DNA from: SAR202 cluster bacterium
GTDB taxonomy: Bacteria; Chloroflexota; Dehalococcoidia; Lucifugimonadales; Lucifugimonadaceae
DNA length: 47,095 nt
Direction: 5' to 3'
NCBI GenBank assembly: GCA_008373165.1
Contig: RQOU01000056.1
Span: 1 to 47,095, forward strand
The position numbers and the translations under genes were made by a program. The notes below the pieces were generated by a model. The model had not been told where the DNA came from and made no database searches. It saw only the letters and a program-made list of their open reading frames with translations. Below are positions 7,331-16,236 of this stretch, piece by piece (positions within the stretch are counted from its first letter, which is position 1; every line of letters starts with the position of its first letter).

Positions 7331-9181
7331 TTAACGTAGAAACCGATTATCGCCAACGCGCCGAGTTATACCTTTTGAATCCATGTGTTCGAGTACAGCC
7401 AGCGTGTATTTCCGGCTGGTGCCAAAAATACTTCTAACGCTGGCGATGGTGATCTCTCGACCTTCAACACCTGAATCGATAATCTTTGATTCCATTTCTT
7501 CATAGGCTTTAGTGGGATAAACGATTTCTTCACCTACCCTAACGACGTCACCACGTTCGATCAAGAATTGAAGGAGTTCTACATCTATATCTCGCAGTGT
7601 CGAAGGGCTGAATCGATTCGTTGTTATCTCTTTCAGGTATTTGGCAGTTTCCTTTTCCTGATCGGAAGACAAGGATGCTGTGTGTCCGACAAGTCGGATC
7701 GTGGAGTCACTCGTTGCTATTGTTTTTAACTTTATTAGTGAATCCACTGTAGCGTTAAATGGGGAGGATTCTAATTTCAAACGTCCTCGGAAATCTTGCA
7801 GCGGCATTCCTAGCCTTAAAGGGTATGAAGAGTGGAAGGTTGAAAGTGACTGGATTGCCGTATTTTTCAATCGATTCCAACCTTCTGAAGTAAGGAAATA
7901 TCTCTGATTGGTTCCGATTGATCGTATACGTCCTTGCGATTCGAGCGTGGCTATTGCATCTTCAACTTCTTCATATGTTGATCCTGTCGCATCGGTAAGC
8001 TCAGGTATCGTCGCCGGTTCGATATCCATTAGTGCATTGAATTTAATATCTTCGTTCGAACCGCTAGCTATCGTCTGCAATCTTGAGATTGTTGTAGGGT
8101 CATTTCGCCTCCTACGGGAGGCATTGGGTTCTAGTACTTGGCCTCCCCCGAGTGTGTTTTCGGTATCGCGGACGACAAAATACTCGCCACGAATAACGGG
8201 TATTTTGTCCTGAGTTTTAATCTGTATCCAACCAGATGTTCCAGGATCGATGTGGTTGCCTTCCAGTATTCGAATTGTAGCTGGGGTTTCGCGAGTTCCA
8301 GTGAAAAGTATGACCTTGTGGTTATGTCTTAACGGTCGTGGTGCTTGTTCTAATACTTGGATAATCGCATCGAACGCTGTTGATGGATTTAGCCAATTAG
8401 GAGCGGTAATTAAATCGCCGCGTCTCACATCAATGTGGTCGATTCCACTTAGATTTACGGCCACTCGTGTGCCGGGACTAACCTTGTCTTGTGACTTTTC
8501 ATGCACTTGTAGACTACGAATTCTGGCCTTATTCCCTGAGGGAAGGATTTCTACTTCCCCGCCAGCTTTCAATGTTCCACCTGTGAGCGTGCCAGTCACC
8601 ACAGCACCAAAGCCGGTTATTGAGAAAGACCGATCTACAGGTAATCTGGGACTTCCAGTGTCAGGTGGTTCAGGTAATCGAGATATCAAGTCATCAAGCG
8701 CGGTTTTCAGCTCATCTATACCATCACCTTTTTCAGCCGAGACGGCGAGGATTTGAGCGTTTGCTAATGACGTGTTTTTGAGCATCTCCTCTACGTCGAG
8801 GGTTACTAAATCCAGCCAGTCTTGGTCAACAATATCTTTCTTTGTGATGATCGCCAATCCGGTGCTTACACCCAGTAAATCTAGAATTGCTAGGTGTTCT
8901 CGGGTCTGCGGCATGGGCCCCTCGTCAGCTGCTATTAATAGCAGTGCAACATCGACTCCCCCCGAACCCATAAGCATGTTTTTAATGAAGCGCTCGTGAC
9001 CGGGAACGTCCACTATGCTTATCTCAATACCGGAGGCTAGTTTGAGCCATGCAAATCCTAATTCGATCGTCATCCCGCGATCTTTTTCCTCGCGTAATCG
9101 ATCTGGATTTATCCCTGTAAGAGCCTGAACAAGCGTTGATTTTCCGTGATCTACGTGTCCTGCTGTGCCGACGACAAACAA
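7331..9181 (-). CDS. selB: Selenocysteine-specific elongation factor SelB
   Basis: SelB is the GTPase that brings selenocysteinyl-tRNA(Sec) to ribosomes at UGA codons marked by a SECIS hairpin. The G domain is complete: GHVDHGKS (8-15), DVPGHERF (58-65) and TKKD (113-116). Beta-barrel domains II-III follow, then a long C-terminal half made of winged-helix repeats, which read the SECIS. The 616-residue length fits SelB and excludes EF-Tu or IF2. The start codon is TTG. No selA, selD or tRNA-Sec lies in the window, and I found no in-window gene with a clear read-through UGA. It is the last gene of a minus-strand run, 110 bases after hemW, and may have its own promoter there. Confidence 0.95.
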   Translation of the reverse strand: MFVVGTAGHVDHGKSTLVQALTGINPDRLREEKDRGMTIELGFAWLKLASGIEISIVDVPGHERFIKNMLMGSGGVDVALLLIAADEGPMPQTREHLAILDLLGVSTGLAIITKKDIVDQDWLDLVTLDVEEMLKNTSLANAQILAVSAEKGDGIDELKTALDDLISRLPEPPDTGSPRLPVDRSFSITGFGAVVTGTLTGGTLKAGGEVEILPSGNKARIRSLQVHEKSQDKVSPGTRVAVNLSGIDHIDVRRGDLITAPNWLNPSTAFDAIIQVLEQAPRPLRHNHKVILFTGTRETPATIRILEGNHIDPGTSGWIQIKTQDKIPVIRGEYFVVRDTENTLGGGQVLEPNASRRRRNDPTTISRLQTIASGSNEDIKFNALMDIEPATIPELTDATGSTYEEVEDAIATLESQGRIRSIGTNQRYFLTSEGWNRLKNTAIQSLSTFHSSYPLRLGMPLQDFRGRLKLESSPFNATVDSLIKLKTIATSDSTIRLVGHTASLSSDQEKETAKYLKEITTNRFSPSTLRDIDVELLQFLIERGDVVRVGEEIVYPTKAYEEMESKIIDSGVEGREITIASVRSIFGTSRKYTLAVLEHMDSKGITRRVGDNRFLR

Positions 9182-9198
9182 CTTGTAAATACTTTCAT

Positions 9199-9266
9199 GA
9201 TTTATAAATCGATAATTGAATATTCGGGCAAATTACTTTTGTATGATTTTAGATGTCTAGGCATCT
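9199..9266. promoter_or_regulatory. Two palindromes between hemW and selB
   Basis: The hemW-selB gap contains a perfect 12-base palindrome GATTTATAAATC (9199-9210) and an imperfect 16-base one, AGATGTCTAGGCATCT (9251-9266, one mismatched pair). Neither has the T-tract of an intrinsic terminator in the direction of transcription. They could be operator sites or mRNA structure for selB. Function is inferred only from symmetry and position. Confidence 0.3.
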
Positions 9267-9291
9267 TAACCGACATGTTGCTATCACCAAA

Positions 9292-10521
9292 TTACTGTTC
9301 ACTTATAAATTCAGCGAACACCTCGTTGCCAAGCAATCGGCCTTTATCACTCAGTCGTACACTTTTATCTGTTATTTCCACGAGATCTAGCGCTACCAAT
9401 CGATCTAGTTCTTTCGAGAAAATCTTGTTAAGTGCTGTTCCGAATCGTTTTTCAAATCTTTTGTGGCTTACCCCTTCGTTGAGCCGCATTCCCATCATCA
9501 TAGTTTCACCCATATCAATAGCGGCGGTAGTGACGTCGATCTGTGCGACCGGTCCAAATGGTTCCTGCATTGTGGCTATTGAACCTTGGTTGATTTCTTT
9601 GTAATTATTGTCCATTGCAGTAACGTATCTGGTTGGTGATTTCAAATTGAAAAATCTTTGTCCTTCTAACCATGAATGAGCTCCGGCACCGACTCCAAGG
9701 TACGGCTCATTTAGCCAGTAAATAGTGTTGTGTTGTGATTCCATCCCTGGTTTTGCCCAGTTAGAAATTTCGTACTGTGAGAATCCGTTAGCTGTTAATT
9801 TGCGCTGGGCTTCCTCGTACATTTCTGCAGCGAGGTCATCGTCAGGGATAGGGTAGCGCCCTTTTTTAACGTCTACCGCTAAAGGTGTACCTTCTTCGAT
9901 CTGTAAAGAATAAAGCGATATGTGATCAGAACCGAGCTCTATTGCTTCATCGAGAGTGTGGGACCATTGGCTGGCGGATTGGTGCGGAAGGCCATATATA
10001 AGATCTAGAGATTGATTCTTAAAACCCACTTTTCGGAGAGTGTGAAAGGCCTGCTTCGCTTCATTCGCTGTATGACGTCGACCAAGAAGCGCTAATAAAC
10101 CGTCATTGAAACTTTGGACACCCATGGAGACACGATTAACTTTTGCATCAGACCATCCGGATGCTTGCTCCAGCGTGATGTCACCGGGGTTACATTCCAT
10201 GGTGATTTCAGCTGAGTCCTGAACTTTGTAATTTGAATGAATTGTGGACAGGATGTGTTTGATGTCGTCTACGGGGAGATAAGATGGTGTTCCTCCACCT
10301 AGAAATATTGTGTGGACCACAGGCTGTGATAGTAAATCGCTCCATGCCTTTATCTCGTTTTTCAACGCGCTTACATAGTTTGGTATTTGATCTTCTATGC
10401 GCTCGTATGTGTTGAAGTCGCAGTACGAGCATTTTGTTTGGCAAAACGGAATATGCACATATAACCCGATACCTTGTTCGTAAGATGGTGGGTTGTGTTT
10501 AATTTGCGCAAGGTTTGGCAT
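9292..10521 (-). CDS. hemW: HemW-type radical SAM haem chaperone
   Basis: The protein is a radical SAM member related to oxygen-independent coproporphyrinogen III oxidase. The 4Fe-4S cluster motif is C27-x3-C31-x2-C34, inside VHIPFCQTKCSYCDF. It starts almost directly at this motif and lacks the longer N-terminal region of true HemN, as HemW proteins do. The pattern FLGGGTPSYL, the YGLPHQ segment and the C-terminal winged-helix-like part (from ~330) all fit HemW. HemW members bind and pass on haem rather than oxidise coproporphyrinogen. Length 409 residues and ATG start are regular. Confidence 0.9.
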   Translation of the reverse strand: MPNLAQIKHNPPSYEQGIGLYVHIPFCQTKCSYCDFNTYERIEDQIPNYVSALKNEIKAWSDLLSQPVVHTIFLGGGTPSYLPVDDIKHILSTIHSNYKVQDSAEITMECNPGDITLEQASGWSDAKVNRVSMGVQSFNDGLLALLGRRHTANEAKQAFHTLRKVGFKNQSLDLIYGLPHQSASQWSHTLDEAIELGSDHISLYSLQIEEGTPLAVDVKKGRYPIPDDDLAAEMYEEAQRKLTANGFSQYEISNWAKPGMESQHNTIYWLNEPYLGVGAGAHSWLEGQRFFNLKSPTRYVTAMDNNYKEINQGSIATMQEPFGPVAQIDVTTAAIDMGETMMMGMRLNEGVSHKRFEKRFGTALNKIFSKELDRLVALDLVEITDKSVRLSDKGRLLGNEVFAEFISEQ

Positions 10522-10549
10522 TCAATTTCCATATGTAGGTCTTGGAGAA

Positions 10550-11278
10550 TCAGCCCGGAGTCCACAGCTGAGATTTCGAGTCTCCTTCGGCCTGCTCATC
10601 TTTGCTTGGTGCTGTTGGGGTTGCTCCGGATCTTGCACGTTCCTGTTCTTCGGCCATCTGCTCTCTGATAGCTTCATTGGTTTGTTGTACCCATCGCTGG
10701 AGTTCATCAAGCTCAGGGGGTGAAATCAAAAATTTTTCAATACCGTCAGGGATGGTTATAGATGGATCCCCGCTAAGTAATAATCCTGCTTCTGATTCGA
10801 GGATACCTTTATCCAATTGTTTCAGGAGATGTTTGCCACGCTTTTCTGAAGCTTCTGTATATTTGGTTTGGATTTCATCCGCTACGGTCTGATTGATGAG
10901 TCCAACTTGCAGGCAGCGACCCCAATCGATGACCTGCCCAAAAAGGTCTGTATCTTCAAATTCCTCAAATACCGCACCCGCTGATACTCTTTGTCGGACG
11001 AGGCTGTGAGCTCCGGGATTAGATTGTTGCACCATCAACATTGCGTCGTCACCACGTCCGATTATCCCTTCGGCGAAGATACGGTTGACAGTTCCCGCCG
11101 TGGTTTCGATCTTTGATATCTGCTCTTCGACTGCGGACCAATATGCGTTGTAGCGTTGTTCGAATCCGTCCGGTGCACCCGGTGACGGCTGGACCATCGT
11201 GACTAAGTAAATTTTTCGGCTAGTTAAAATGTCCCCGGCGGTTGCCTTGCCAATCGAACCGATCTCTTCAGCGCCCAT
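10550..11278 (-). CDS. Conserved-looking protein of unknown function between ychF and hemW
   Basis: I do not recognise this 242-residue protein. It has no signal peptide or membrane segment. The first two thirds look like a mixed alpha/beta domain (LTSRKIYLVTMVQPSP near the start). The last third is highly helical and charged (ELDELQRWVQQTNEAIREQM), with a low-complexity acidic/Gln tail. I chose the internal ATG because GGGGGA lies five bases upstream; a frame six codons longer exists without such a site. It sits 28 bases before hemW and 34 bases after ychF on the same strand, so it probably shares their transcript. Codon use looks like that of its neighbours. Confidence 0.7.
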   Translation of the reverse strand: MGAEEIGSIGKATAGDILTSRKIYLVTMVQPSPGAPDGFEQRYNAYWSAVEEQISKIETTAGTVNRIFAEGIIGRGDDAMLMVQQSNPGAHSLVRQRVSAGAVFEEFEDTDLFGQVIDWGRCLQVGLINQTVADEIQTKYTEASEKRGKHLLKQLDKGILESEAGLLLSGDPSITIPDGIEKFLISPPELDELQRWVQQTNEAIREQMAEEQERARSGATPTAPSKDEQAEGDSKSQLWTPG

Positions 11279-11312
11279 AAATGTCCCCCATATCATTATT
11301 ATTTGATTGAAT

Positions 11313-12398
11313 TTACACCGAAAACAAGAAATTCACGATATCGCCATCTTGCACGACATATTCGCGCCCTTCTTGTCGTAATAATCCTCGGTTGCGTGCT
11401 TCCGTCATCGTTCCACAATCCATGAAATCCTCATATGTTATTGTTTCTGCGCGGATAAACCCTCTCTCGATATCAGAGTGAATCACTCCTGCAGCCTTTG
11501 GAGCTAGCGTTCCGTTAATTATCGTCCAAGCCCGAGTCTCATCTTCACCTACAGTAAGGAATGAACTTAGCCCAAGAACTCGGTAAGAGAGCTTGATCAT
11601 TCGCCAAAGGCCCGACTCTCCAGCATTAAGCCCTGACCGCATCTCGATCTCTTCTTCTAAAGGCATGTCGACTAATTCAGCTTCGAGGCTTCCACAGATG
11701 ACAGCTGCACCCGTATATTTGCCAGGTAGTAGCTCGTCTAATTCTTGTTCCATGGAGTCGGTACTTACGATATCACTTTCTCCGATATTCACGGCAAAAA
11801 GGAGCGGGAGGCTACTCAGCGTAAATGTGTCAGAAATGGCACGTTTCTGTGATGGGTTTAATGTACGGTCTCTAAAAGCTATTCCGTTTTCAAGATCCAC
11901 CTGTATTTGCTTGAGAGATTCGATATTTTTGACCGCTTCATCGCGCTCGGATGCTTTCAGGGCTTTTAAGTTGGCGCCGATACGCTCAATTCGATTTTCA
12001 ATTAGTGCTATATCGGCAAATAAGATATCGAATGCAGCTTTTTCTATATCACGTTTATAATCGATTGCTCCCTCGGTGTGAGGTACCGATGCGTCTTCAA
12101 ACGCGCGGGCTACGTGCAAAATTGCATCCACCTTCTGCAGATGAGTGATAGCTTCCCCCGTGAACATATCCCCTGAACTGCTTCCGGGGATATCAACATA
12201 TGTGACTTCGGCGTAAATCTTTTTCTTTGATTTGAATATGTCTGTGAGGATATCCACGCGATCATCAGGGACATGGGCGACACCTACGTTAGCTGAACGG
12301 GGTGCACCGAACCCCCCGGTTTCTGCTTTCCCGCGTGTTAATGCGTTGAATATGGTTGTCTTACCGCTGGAAGGTAGACCAATAATGCCGATCTTCAT
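11313..12398 (-). CDS. ychF: YchF/OLA1-family ATPase
   Basis: YchF is a ribosome-associated P-loop ATPase of the Obg group, linked to stress response and translation. The P-loop is GLPSSGKTT (7-15). The Walker B region is TYVDIPGSSSGD (68-79). The altered G4 motif appears as NIGESD instead of NKxD, the feature that makes YchF prefer ATP. The C-terminal TGS domain ends with GREYVVQDGDIVNFLFSV. At 361 residues it is of normal size. The usual NVGKS in the P-loop is SSGKT here, a mild variation that keeps the Gly-Lys-Thr core. It heads a minus-strand run with an unknown gene, hemW and selB. Confidence 0.93.
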   Translation of the reverse strand: MKIGIIGLPSSGKTTIFNALTRGKAETGGFGAPRSANVGVAHVPDDRVDILTDIFKSKKKIYAEVTYVDIPGSSSGDMFTGEAITHLQKVDAILHVARAFEDASVPHTEGAIDYKRDIEKAAFDILFADIALIENRIERIGANLKALKASERDEAVKNIESLKQIQVDLENGIAFRDRTLNPSQKRAISDTFTLSSLPLLFAVNIGESDIVSTDSMEQELDELLPGKYTGAAVICGSLEAELVDMPLEEEIEMRSGLNAGESGLWRMIKLSYRVLGLSSFLTVGEDETRAWTIINGTLAPKAAGVIHSDIERGFIRAETITYEDFMDCGTMTEARNRGLLRQEGREYVVQDGDIVNFLFSV

Positions 12399-12502
12399 AA
12401 AAAATGACGTTAACTTTTCTTCGACTGTCAGGGTTATTGAATAACTATGCTTATTACGGATATTTAATCGTACTGCTAGTTCTGCCTAACTAAGCAACTA
12501 AT

Positions 12503-12898
12503 TTATTTTTGTTCGCGATTTTCATCATCATCATCATCTTCTTCTACGTATCTGATCTCGGCTTCTACGGTCTTAGCTTGACTGGGTTCTTTTTTTTCAT
12601 CTTGTCCATATTGCCGCTGTAAATCCCGGAGCTTTTTTCCTATAGTTTGATCTGCAACAACCTGACCCGGGGAAGCAGCGATGAAAAGTAGTAGTAGTAG
12701 GCTTACTACAATTAAATCGTCCAAGTGCCCCAAGATCGGGATAAAGTCTTTAATAACGTCAGTTGGCCATGCAAGATATAAGAAAGCTATCACCGGAATA
12801 ATTTTCGTGAATAAGGGAACCCGCCTGTCTCTCAACAGCCGCCATACTAATTTCAAGAAAGGCACAACAATGTAAAGTATGGGCAAGAGTCTAAACAT
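12503..12898 (-). CDS. DUF1232 (YkvA-like) small membrane protein
   Basis: A 131-residue protein with the DUF1232 core: RDRRVPLFTKIIPVIAFLYL followed by a DxIPxLGxLDDxxV pattern (PILGHLDDLIVV). This region covers about residues 24-80 and contains two hydrophobic stretches, so the protein is expected in the inner membrane. The tail is cytosolic, charged and very acidic (five consecutive Asp). The role of the family is unknown. The gene is separated from ychF by about 100 bases that hold no clear terminator, and it is divergent from holA with only 60 bases between. Confidence 0.85.
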   Translation of the reverse strand: MFRLLPILYIVVPFLKLVWRLLRDRRVPLFTKIIPVIAFLYLAWPTDVIKDFIPILGHLDDLIVVSLLLLLFIAASPGQVVADQTIGKKLRDLQRQYGQDEKKEPSQAKTVEAEIRYVEEDDDDDENREQK

Positions 12899-12958
12899 GT
12901 TAAAAAGTGTATCTACAGATGGACCTAAACGACCATAGTTAGCGTATCAAGGACATAG

Positions 12959-13927
12959 ATGATTAGAGTTCTGCATGGTGAAGACGAATATTCTAGATCC
13001 GAAGCGTTATCTAGGATACGAGCTTCTATTGGCCCCGACGAAATACGCGATCCAAATACTACTATTTTTGAGGGAAGATCAATTCAGTTGGATGAGGTGA
13101 TCGGTGCCTGTCAGATGTATCCGTTTATGGCTGATCGTCGCTTAGTGCTTGTATACGGTGTTTTGGAGCGCATACAAAGTCGGGATAAATCATTAGGAGA
13201 CGAATGGCGAGATTTAAGTGAATCATTAAGTTCTTTGCCTGCCACAACTGAACTTGTATTTATTGAGCAAATTACGTTGCGTGAGAATGCCGTGGCATTG
13301 AGATCGGTTGGCCCCAGTGCAAATGTGCAAAGATTTCAAAAAAAGGAGCGTGGGGAACTTGAGGCTTGGATTCGCGATCGATTCGCTTACTATGACTCCA
13401 CTGCATCCCGTGAATCTGTGGCACGGATTGGGTCACTCGTGGGTTCAGACATTAGATTGCTTGACCAGGAAATTAAGAAACTGGCATTGTATGCTGGGGA
13501 CCGCGAGATTAGTCAGTCCGATATTAATCTGATGGTACCTGATTCTCGTGATGCCAATATTTTTGAAGCCATCGACGCAGTATTTGCTCGTCGACCAGCC
13601 GTTGCGCTTCGACTGCTGTACATATTGTTATCAGGCGGTGAGACGATTCATGGTGTCTTACGCATGTTGTCTAGACAGGTCCGATTGCTCATTCTGACAA
13701 TAGATCTTCGAGCACAGTTAGTGAATCAAGAGGAGATTGGTAAGCGTATCGGCCTTACAAATTCTTGGGCACTTGATAAAACAATTCGTCAGTCGTCTAA
13801 TTTTAACATTGAGCAACTTGCGAATATTCACCGGCGTTTATTAGCGGCTGATCTTGCTATAAAAAAAGGTGAAATGGATGACAGATTATCCGTTGAGATA
13901 CTTGTCGCTGAACTATCAGCTGCTTGA
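12959..13927 (+). CDS. holA: DNA polymerase III delta subunit (clamp loader)
   Basis: HolA opens the beta clamp as part of the clamp loader at replication. The 322-residue protein has the HolA layout: IRVLHGEDEYSRSEAL at the N-terminus, a degenerate AAA+ domain to about residue 215, and a helical collar. Conserved features include YPFMADRRLVLVYG (clamp-contacting part), ELEAWIRDR near 135, and LDQEIKKLALYAG. The late LLSRQVRLLI-type helix, and a KAL/RRLLAADLAIKKGE end are also typical. ATG start; the gene stands alone, divergent from the DUF1232 gene, with a TPR lipoprotein 24 bases after it. Confidence 0.93.
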   Translation: MIRVLHGEDEYSRSEALSRIRASIGPDEIRDPNTTIFEGRSIQLDEVIGACQMYPFMADRRLVLVYGVLERIQSRDKSLGDEWRDLSESLSSLPATTELVFIEQITLRENAVALRSVGPSANVQRFQKKERGELEAWIRDRFAYYDSTASRESVARIGSLVGSDIRLLDQEIKKLALYAGDREISQSDINLMVPDSRDANIFEAIDAVFARRPAVALRLLYILLSGGETIHGVLRMLSRQVRLLILTIDLRAQLVNQEEIGKRIGLTNSWALDKTIRQSSNFNIEQLANIHRRLLAADLAIKKGEMDDRLSVEILVAELSAA

Positions 13928-13951
13928 CTTGGATTTTAGTGCTTTAGAATT

Positions 13952-14959
13952 TTGAACCGAAATACTCTGAAAAAGACTGGATATCGAGCTCAAGTGAATC
14001 GATTGCCTACGTTAAGATTGGGTCACTATTCAAGATGGTTATCCAAGACCGTATTTTCGTTAATGATATTGCTTGTGGCTGCATGTTCAGACGTTCCACT
14101 TGATAAGGGTGGTGAAGGGCTGGATACTGATGCGACGACCGAGTCTGAAACATTTCTTGAACCTCAGCCGACAGCCAAGTCTGAGGTGGTGATTCGGTCA
14201 AATCCAACAGCGACATCTCATCCAACCATTGAGAAGGAAACCGTCTCTGAAACTGAGAGCGTTAGTTTTTACATTAATGCATTCAACTTGATGGGCCGTG
14301 GTGAATACGTTGATGCAGAAAGAACTTTCACTACCGTCACGGAGCTAGAGCCTGGATTTGCACGTGGCTGGGATGGACGTGGTCAATCTTTGATGCTTCA
14401 AGGAAGATTTGAGGAAGCTATGCTCGATTTCGATCGTGCTATAGAGCTTAAACCTAATCTTGCTATTGCATATGCTAACCGGGCGATGGCGCGCATCGGC
14501 TTAGAAGATGTTGATGGTGCATTTAGAGACGCCACGCGTGCCGTTGAACTGGATGAGGAGTCCGTTGCAGGGCAATTGGTATTGGGCCGAGTTCATGCGA
14601 CAAAAGGTGACCCAGAGAAAGCTCTTGAATGGTTTGACATTGCCGTTGCAACTGGTTCGGACGACGGTGCCACTTGGTGGTGGCGTGGTCGGTTTTTTCG
14701 TGACGTGCTCGGAGTCGGTCACTTAGCTTTAGATGATTTCAATAAAGCTATTGAACTTGCACCCGCTCAAGCTGCGTTATATATCGATAGGGCGCTACTT
14801 TACATTCAGGCCGATACTGAAAACGAGTTGGCACGCGCAGATCTCGAGGAAGCTATTTCACTGGCCCAAGATCCAAAGTTACCTTCAATAATCGAACGTG
14901 CAAATGAGTTGATTACTGTTCTGGATCAACGTGATGCTCAGGATCCAAAACAGAACTAG
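13952..14959 (+). CDS. TPR-repeat lipoprotein
   Basis: A secreted, lipid-anchored protein of tetratricopeptide repeats. A hydrophobic segment ends in the lipobox LVAAC, with the modified cysteine at residue 45 of the longest frame. A Thr/Glu-rich linker follows, then four or more TPR units between about 105 and 330 (for example GRFEEAMLDFDRAIELKPN and a second AYANRAMARIGLEDVDGAF). TPRs mediate protein contacts, so this is likely a scaffold at the outer face of the membrane. The start drawn is TTG, giving a long positively charged lead; a TTG further in is also possible, so the first ~20 residues are uncertain. It follows holA by 24 bases. Confidence 0.8.
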   Translation: MNRNTLKKTGYRAQVNRLPTLRLGHYSRWLSKTVFSLMILLVAACSDVPLDKGGEGLDTDATTESETFLEPQPTAKSEVVIRSNPTATSHPTIEKETVSETESVSFYINAFNLMGRGEYVDAERTFTTVTELEPGFARGWDGRGQSLMLQGRFEEAMLDFDRAIELKPNLAIAYANRAMARIGLEDVDGAFRDATRAVELDEESVAGQLVLGRVHATKGDPEKALEWFDIAVATGSDDGATWWWRGRFFRDVLGVGHLALDDFNKAIELAPAQAALYIDRALLYIQADTENELARADLEEAISLAQDPKLPSIIERANELITVLDQRDAQDPKQN

Positions 14960-15062
14960 AAAGATTTTCTCAAGTGGATGTTTGGTTATGTATGTTTGCG
15001 AAAATTTAGTGAATCCAATGGTTTGAGTGAAAACTGGGTGACAAGAAGAGTGAATATACGGT

Positions 15063-16139
15063 TCAGTCGAATGTCAGCATCCGGGTCGGGTTGTCTACCA
15101 GAATAAGTCGTATTTTCTCTTCTTCCATTCCACGTGCCCGCATTCGTGGTACTACTCGAGTTAAAATGTGATCGAACCCGTGCCCTCCGTAGGTCTTCAG
15201 GCGGTGCTTGGTGCAAATGTCGTGTGCAAGCAGTACAGATCCCTGTTTCCCTTCAGAAACCATGTATTCGACCATCTCAATGCGTTCGTGATCGGCAGGA
15301 ATATATGAATCTGGCGCCAACGGATAGAATGACGATTCATGGCCAAATAAGTCGAAGTTTAGATACGCACCTGAATTGATAAGTTCATTGAGGATGCCGC
15401 GGTCATAGACTGTGCGTTCTATGTGCCCCATGACTGTCCGGCTGAGGTTTCCACCCCATTTTTCAACGGCGTTGAGTAAATCGATAGGTGCGCGCTGATT
15501 GCGTCCAGGGTGAATCAATAAGGGGGCGCCCGTTTCGCGCTGGGCTATCACTGCAGCTTCAAGAACTTTCTTTTCGGATTCGTGCCATGGCCACGAACAA
15601 CCTATTTCACCAATGATTCCGGATCGGATGCCGGTATCGCCTACCCCTTGTTCTACATCATGGATTATCTGTCCCGCTACTTGTTCGACAGAGAGCTCCT
15701 GTAGTTCGGGAGGGTGGCTCATCTGTACATAATTGCCGGCTCCCATCACAATATTCAGGCCGGTAGCTCTAGAGATACGTGCCAGTGCTTGAGGGTCACG
15801 TGCGAGTCCGACCGAGGTCACATCAACGATGGTGCTTCCGCCGGCGTTGAAATATTGACGTGCTTCCCAAGTTGAAGTTTCTTCATCGAGGATTCGTAAA
15901 TTATCGCGGTTACTGGCCCAGTTATATCGGATCCACCCGAGGTTTTTTATTGAGACATCTTCATCCATCAATTTGCGCTCGGAAGCCTCTTTCGGTTCGT
16001 TGAAAACCACACTGAAATCGATTAGTAAATGTTCGTGGGTGGTTGTGATTCCAACTTTCGCGGGTTCTATCGGACCTAGGACAGTCAAGACTTTTCTTGC
16101 TGCCCTGTGCTTTGGTACTGGGTGTGATGGAGAGGTCAA
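15063..16139 (-). CDS. Phosphotriesterase-family metal-dependent hydrolase (probable lactonase)
   Basis: A TIM-barrel amidohydrolase of the phosphotriesterase (PTE) family. Binuclear metal ligands can be assigned: H35 and H37 in TTTHEHL, E178 in GEIG, H210 in LLIHPG, H239 in GHIERT, and D307 in LAHD. The bridging ligand is glutamate, not the carboxylated lysine of true organophosphate PTE. Several PTE-like enzymes such as E. coli Php also have Glu. Family members with this pattern are mostly lactonases or ester hydrolases. The start is TTG, upstream of the conserved domain that begins near residue 17. It forms a minus-strand group with an SDR and a beta-propeller. Confidence 0.88.
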   Translation of the reverse strand: MTSPSHPVPKHRAARKVLTVLGPIEPAKVGITTTHEHLLIDFSVVFNEPKEASERKLMDEDVSIKNLGWIRYNWASNRDNLRILDEETSTWEARQYFNAGGSTIVDVTSVGLARDPQALARISRATGLNIVMGAGNYVQMSHPPELQELSVEQVAGQIIHDVEQGVGDTGIRSGIIGEIGCSWPWHESEKKVLEAAVIAQRETGAPLLIHPGRNQRAPIDLLNAVEKWGGNLSRTVMGHIERTVYDRGILNELINSGAYLNFDLFGHESSFYPLAPDSYIPADHERIEMVEYMVSEGKQGSVLLAHDICTKHRLKTYGGHGFDHILTRVVPRMRARGMEEEKIRLILVDNPTRMLTFD

Positions 16140-16236
16140 TTAAATAACCTTTGCTGTATTTCTCAGGAAATTAAAGGCGTATGGCGTTTTCGATTAGTTA
16201 AAAGTTTAACTCAGGAATTTTCTGTTACCGGCTCCA

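Noticed and set aside
8250-8756. 168-codon open frame antisense to selB
   Set aside because: Mirror of a well-supported SelB coding sequence, with no family resemblance.
9146-9604. 152-codon plus-strand frame over the selB start and hemW end
   Set aside because: Overlaps two certain genes and translates to a Ser/Asn-rich sequence typical of a shadow.
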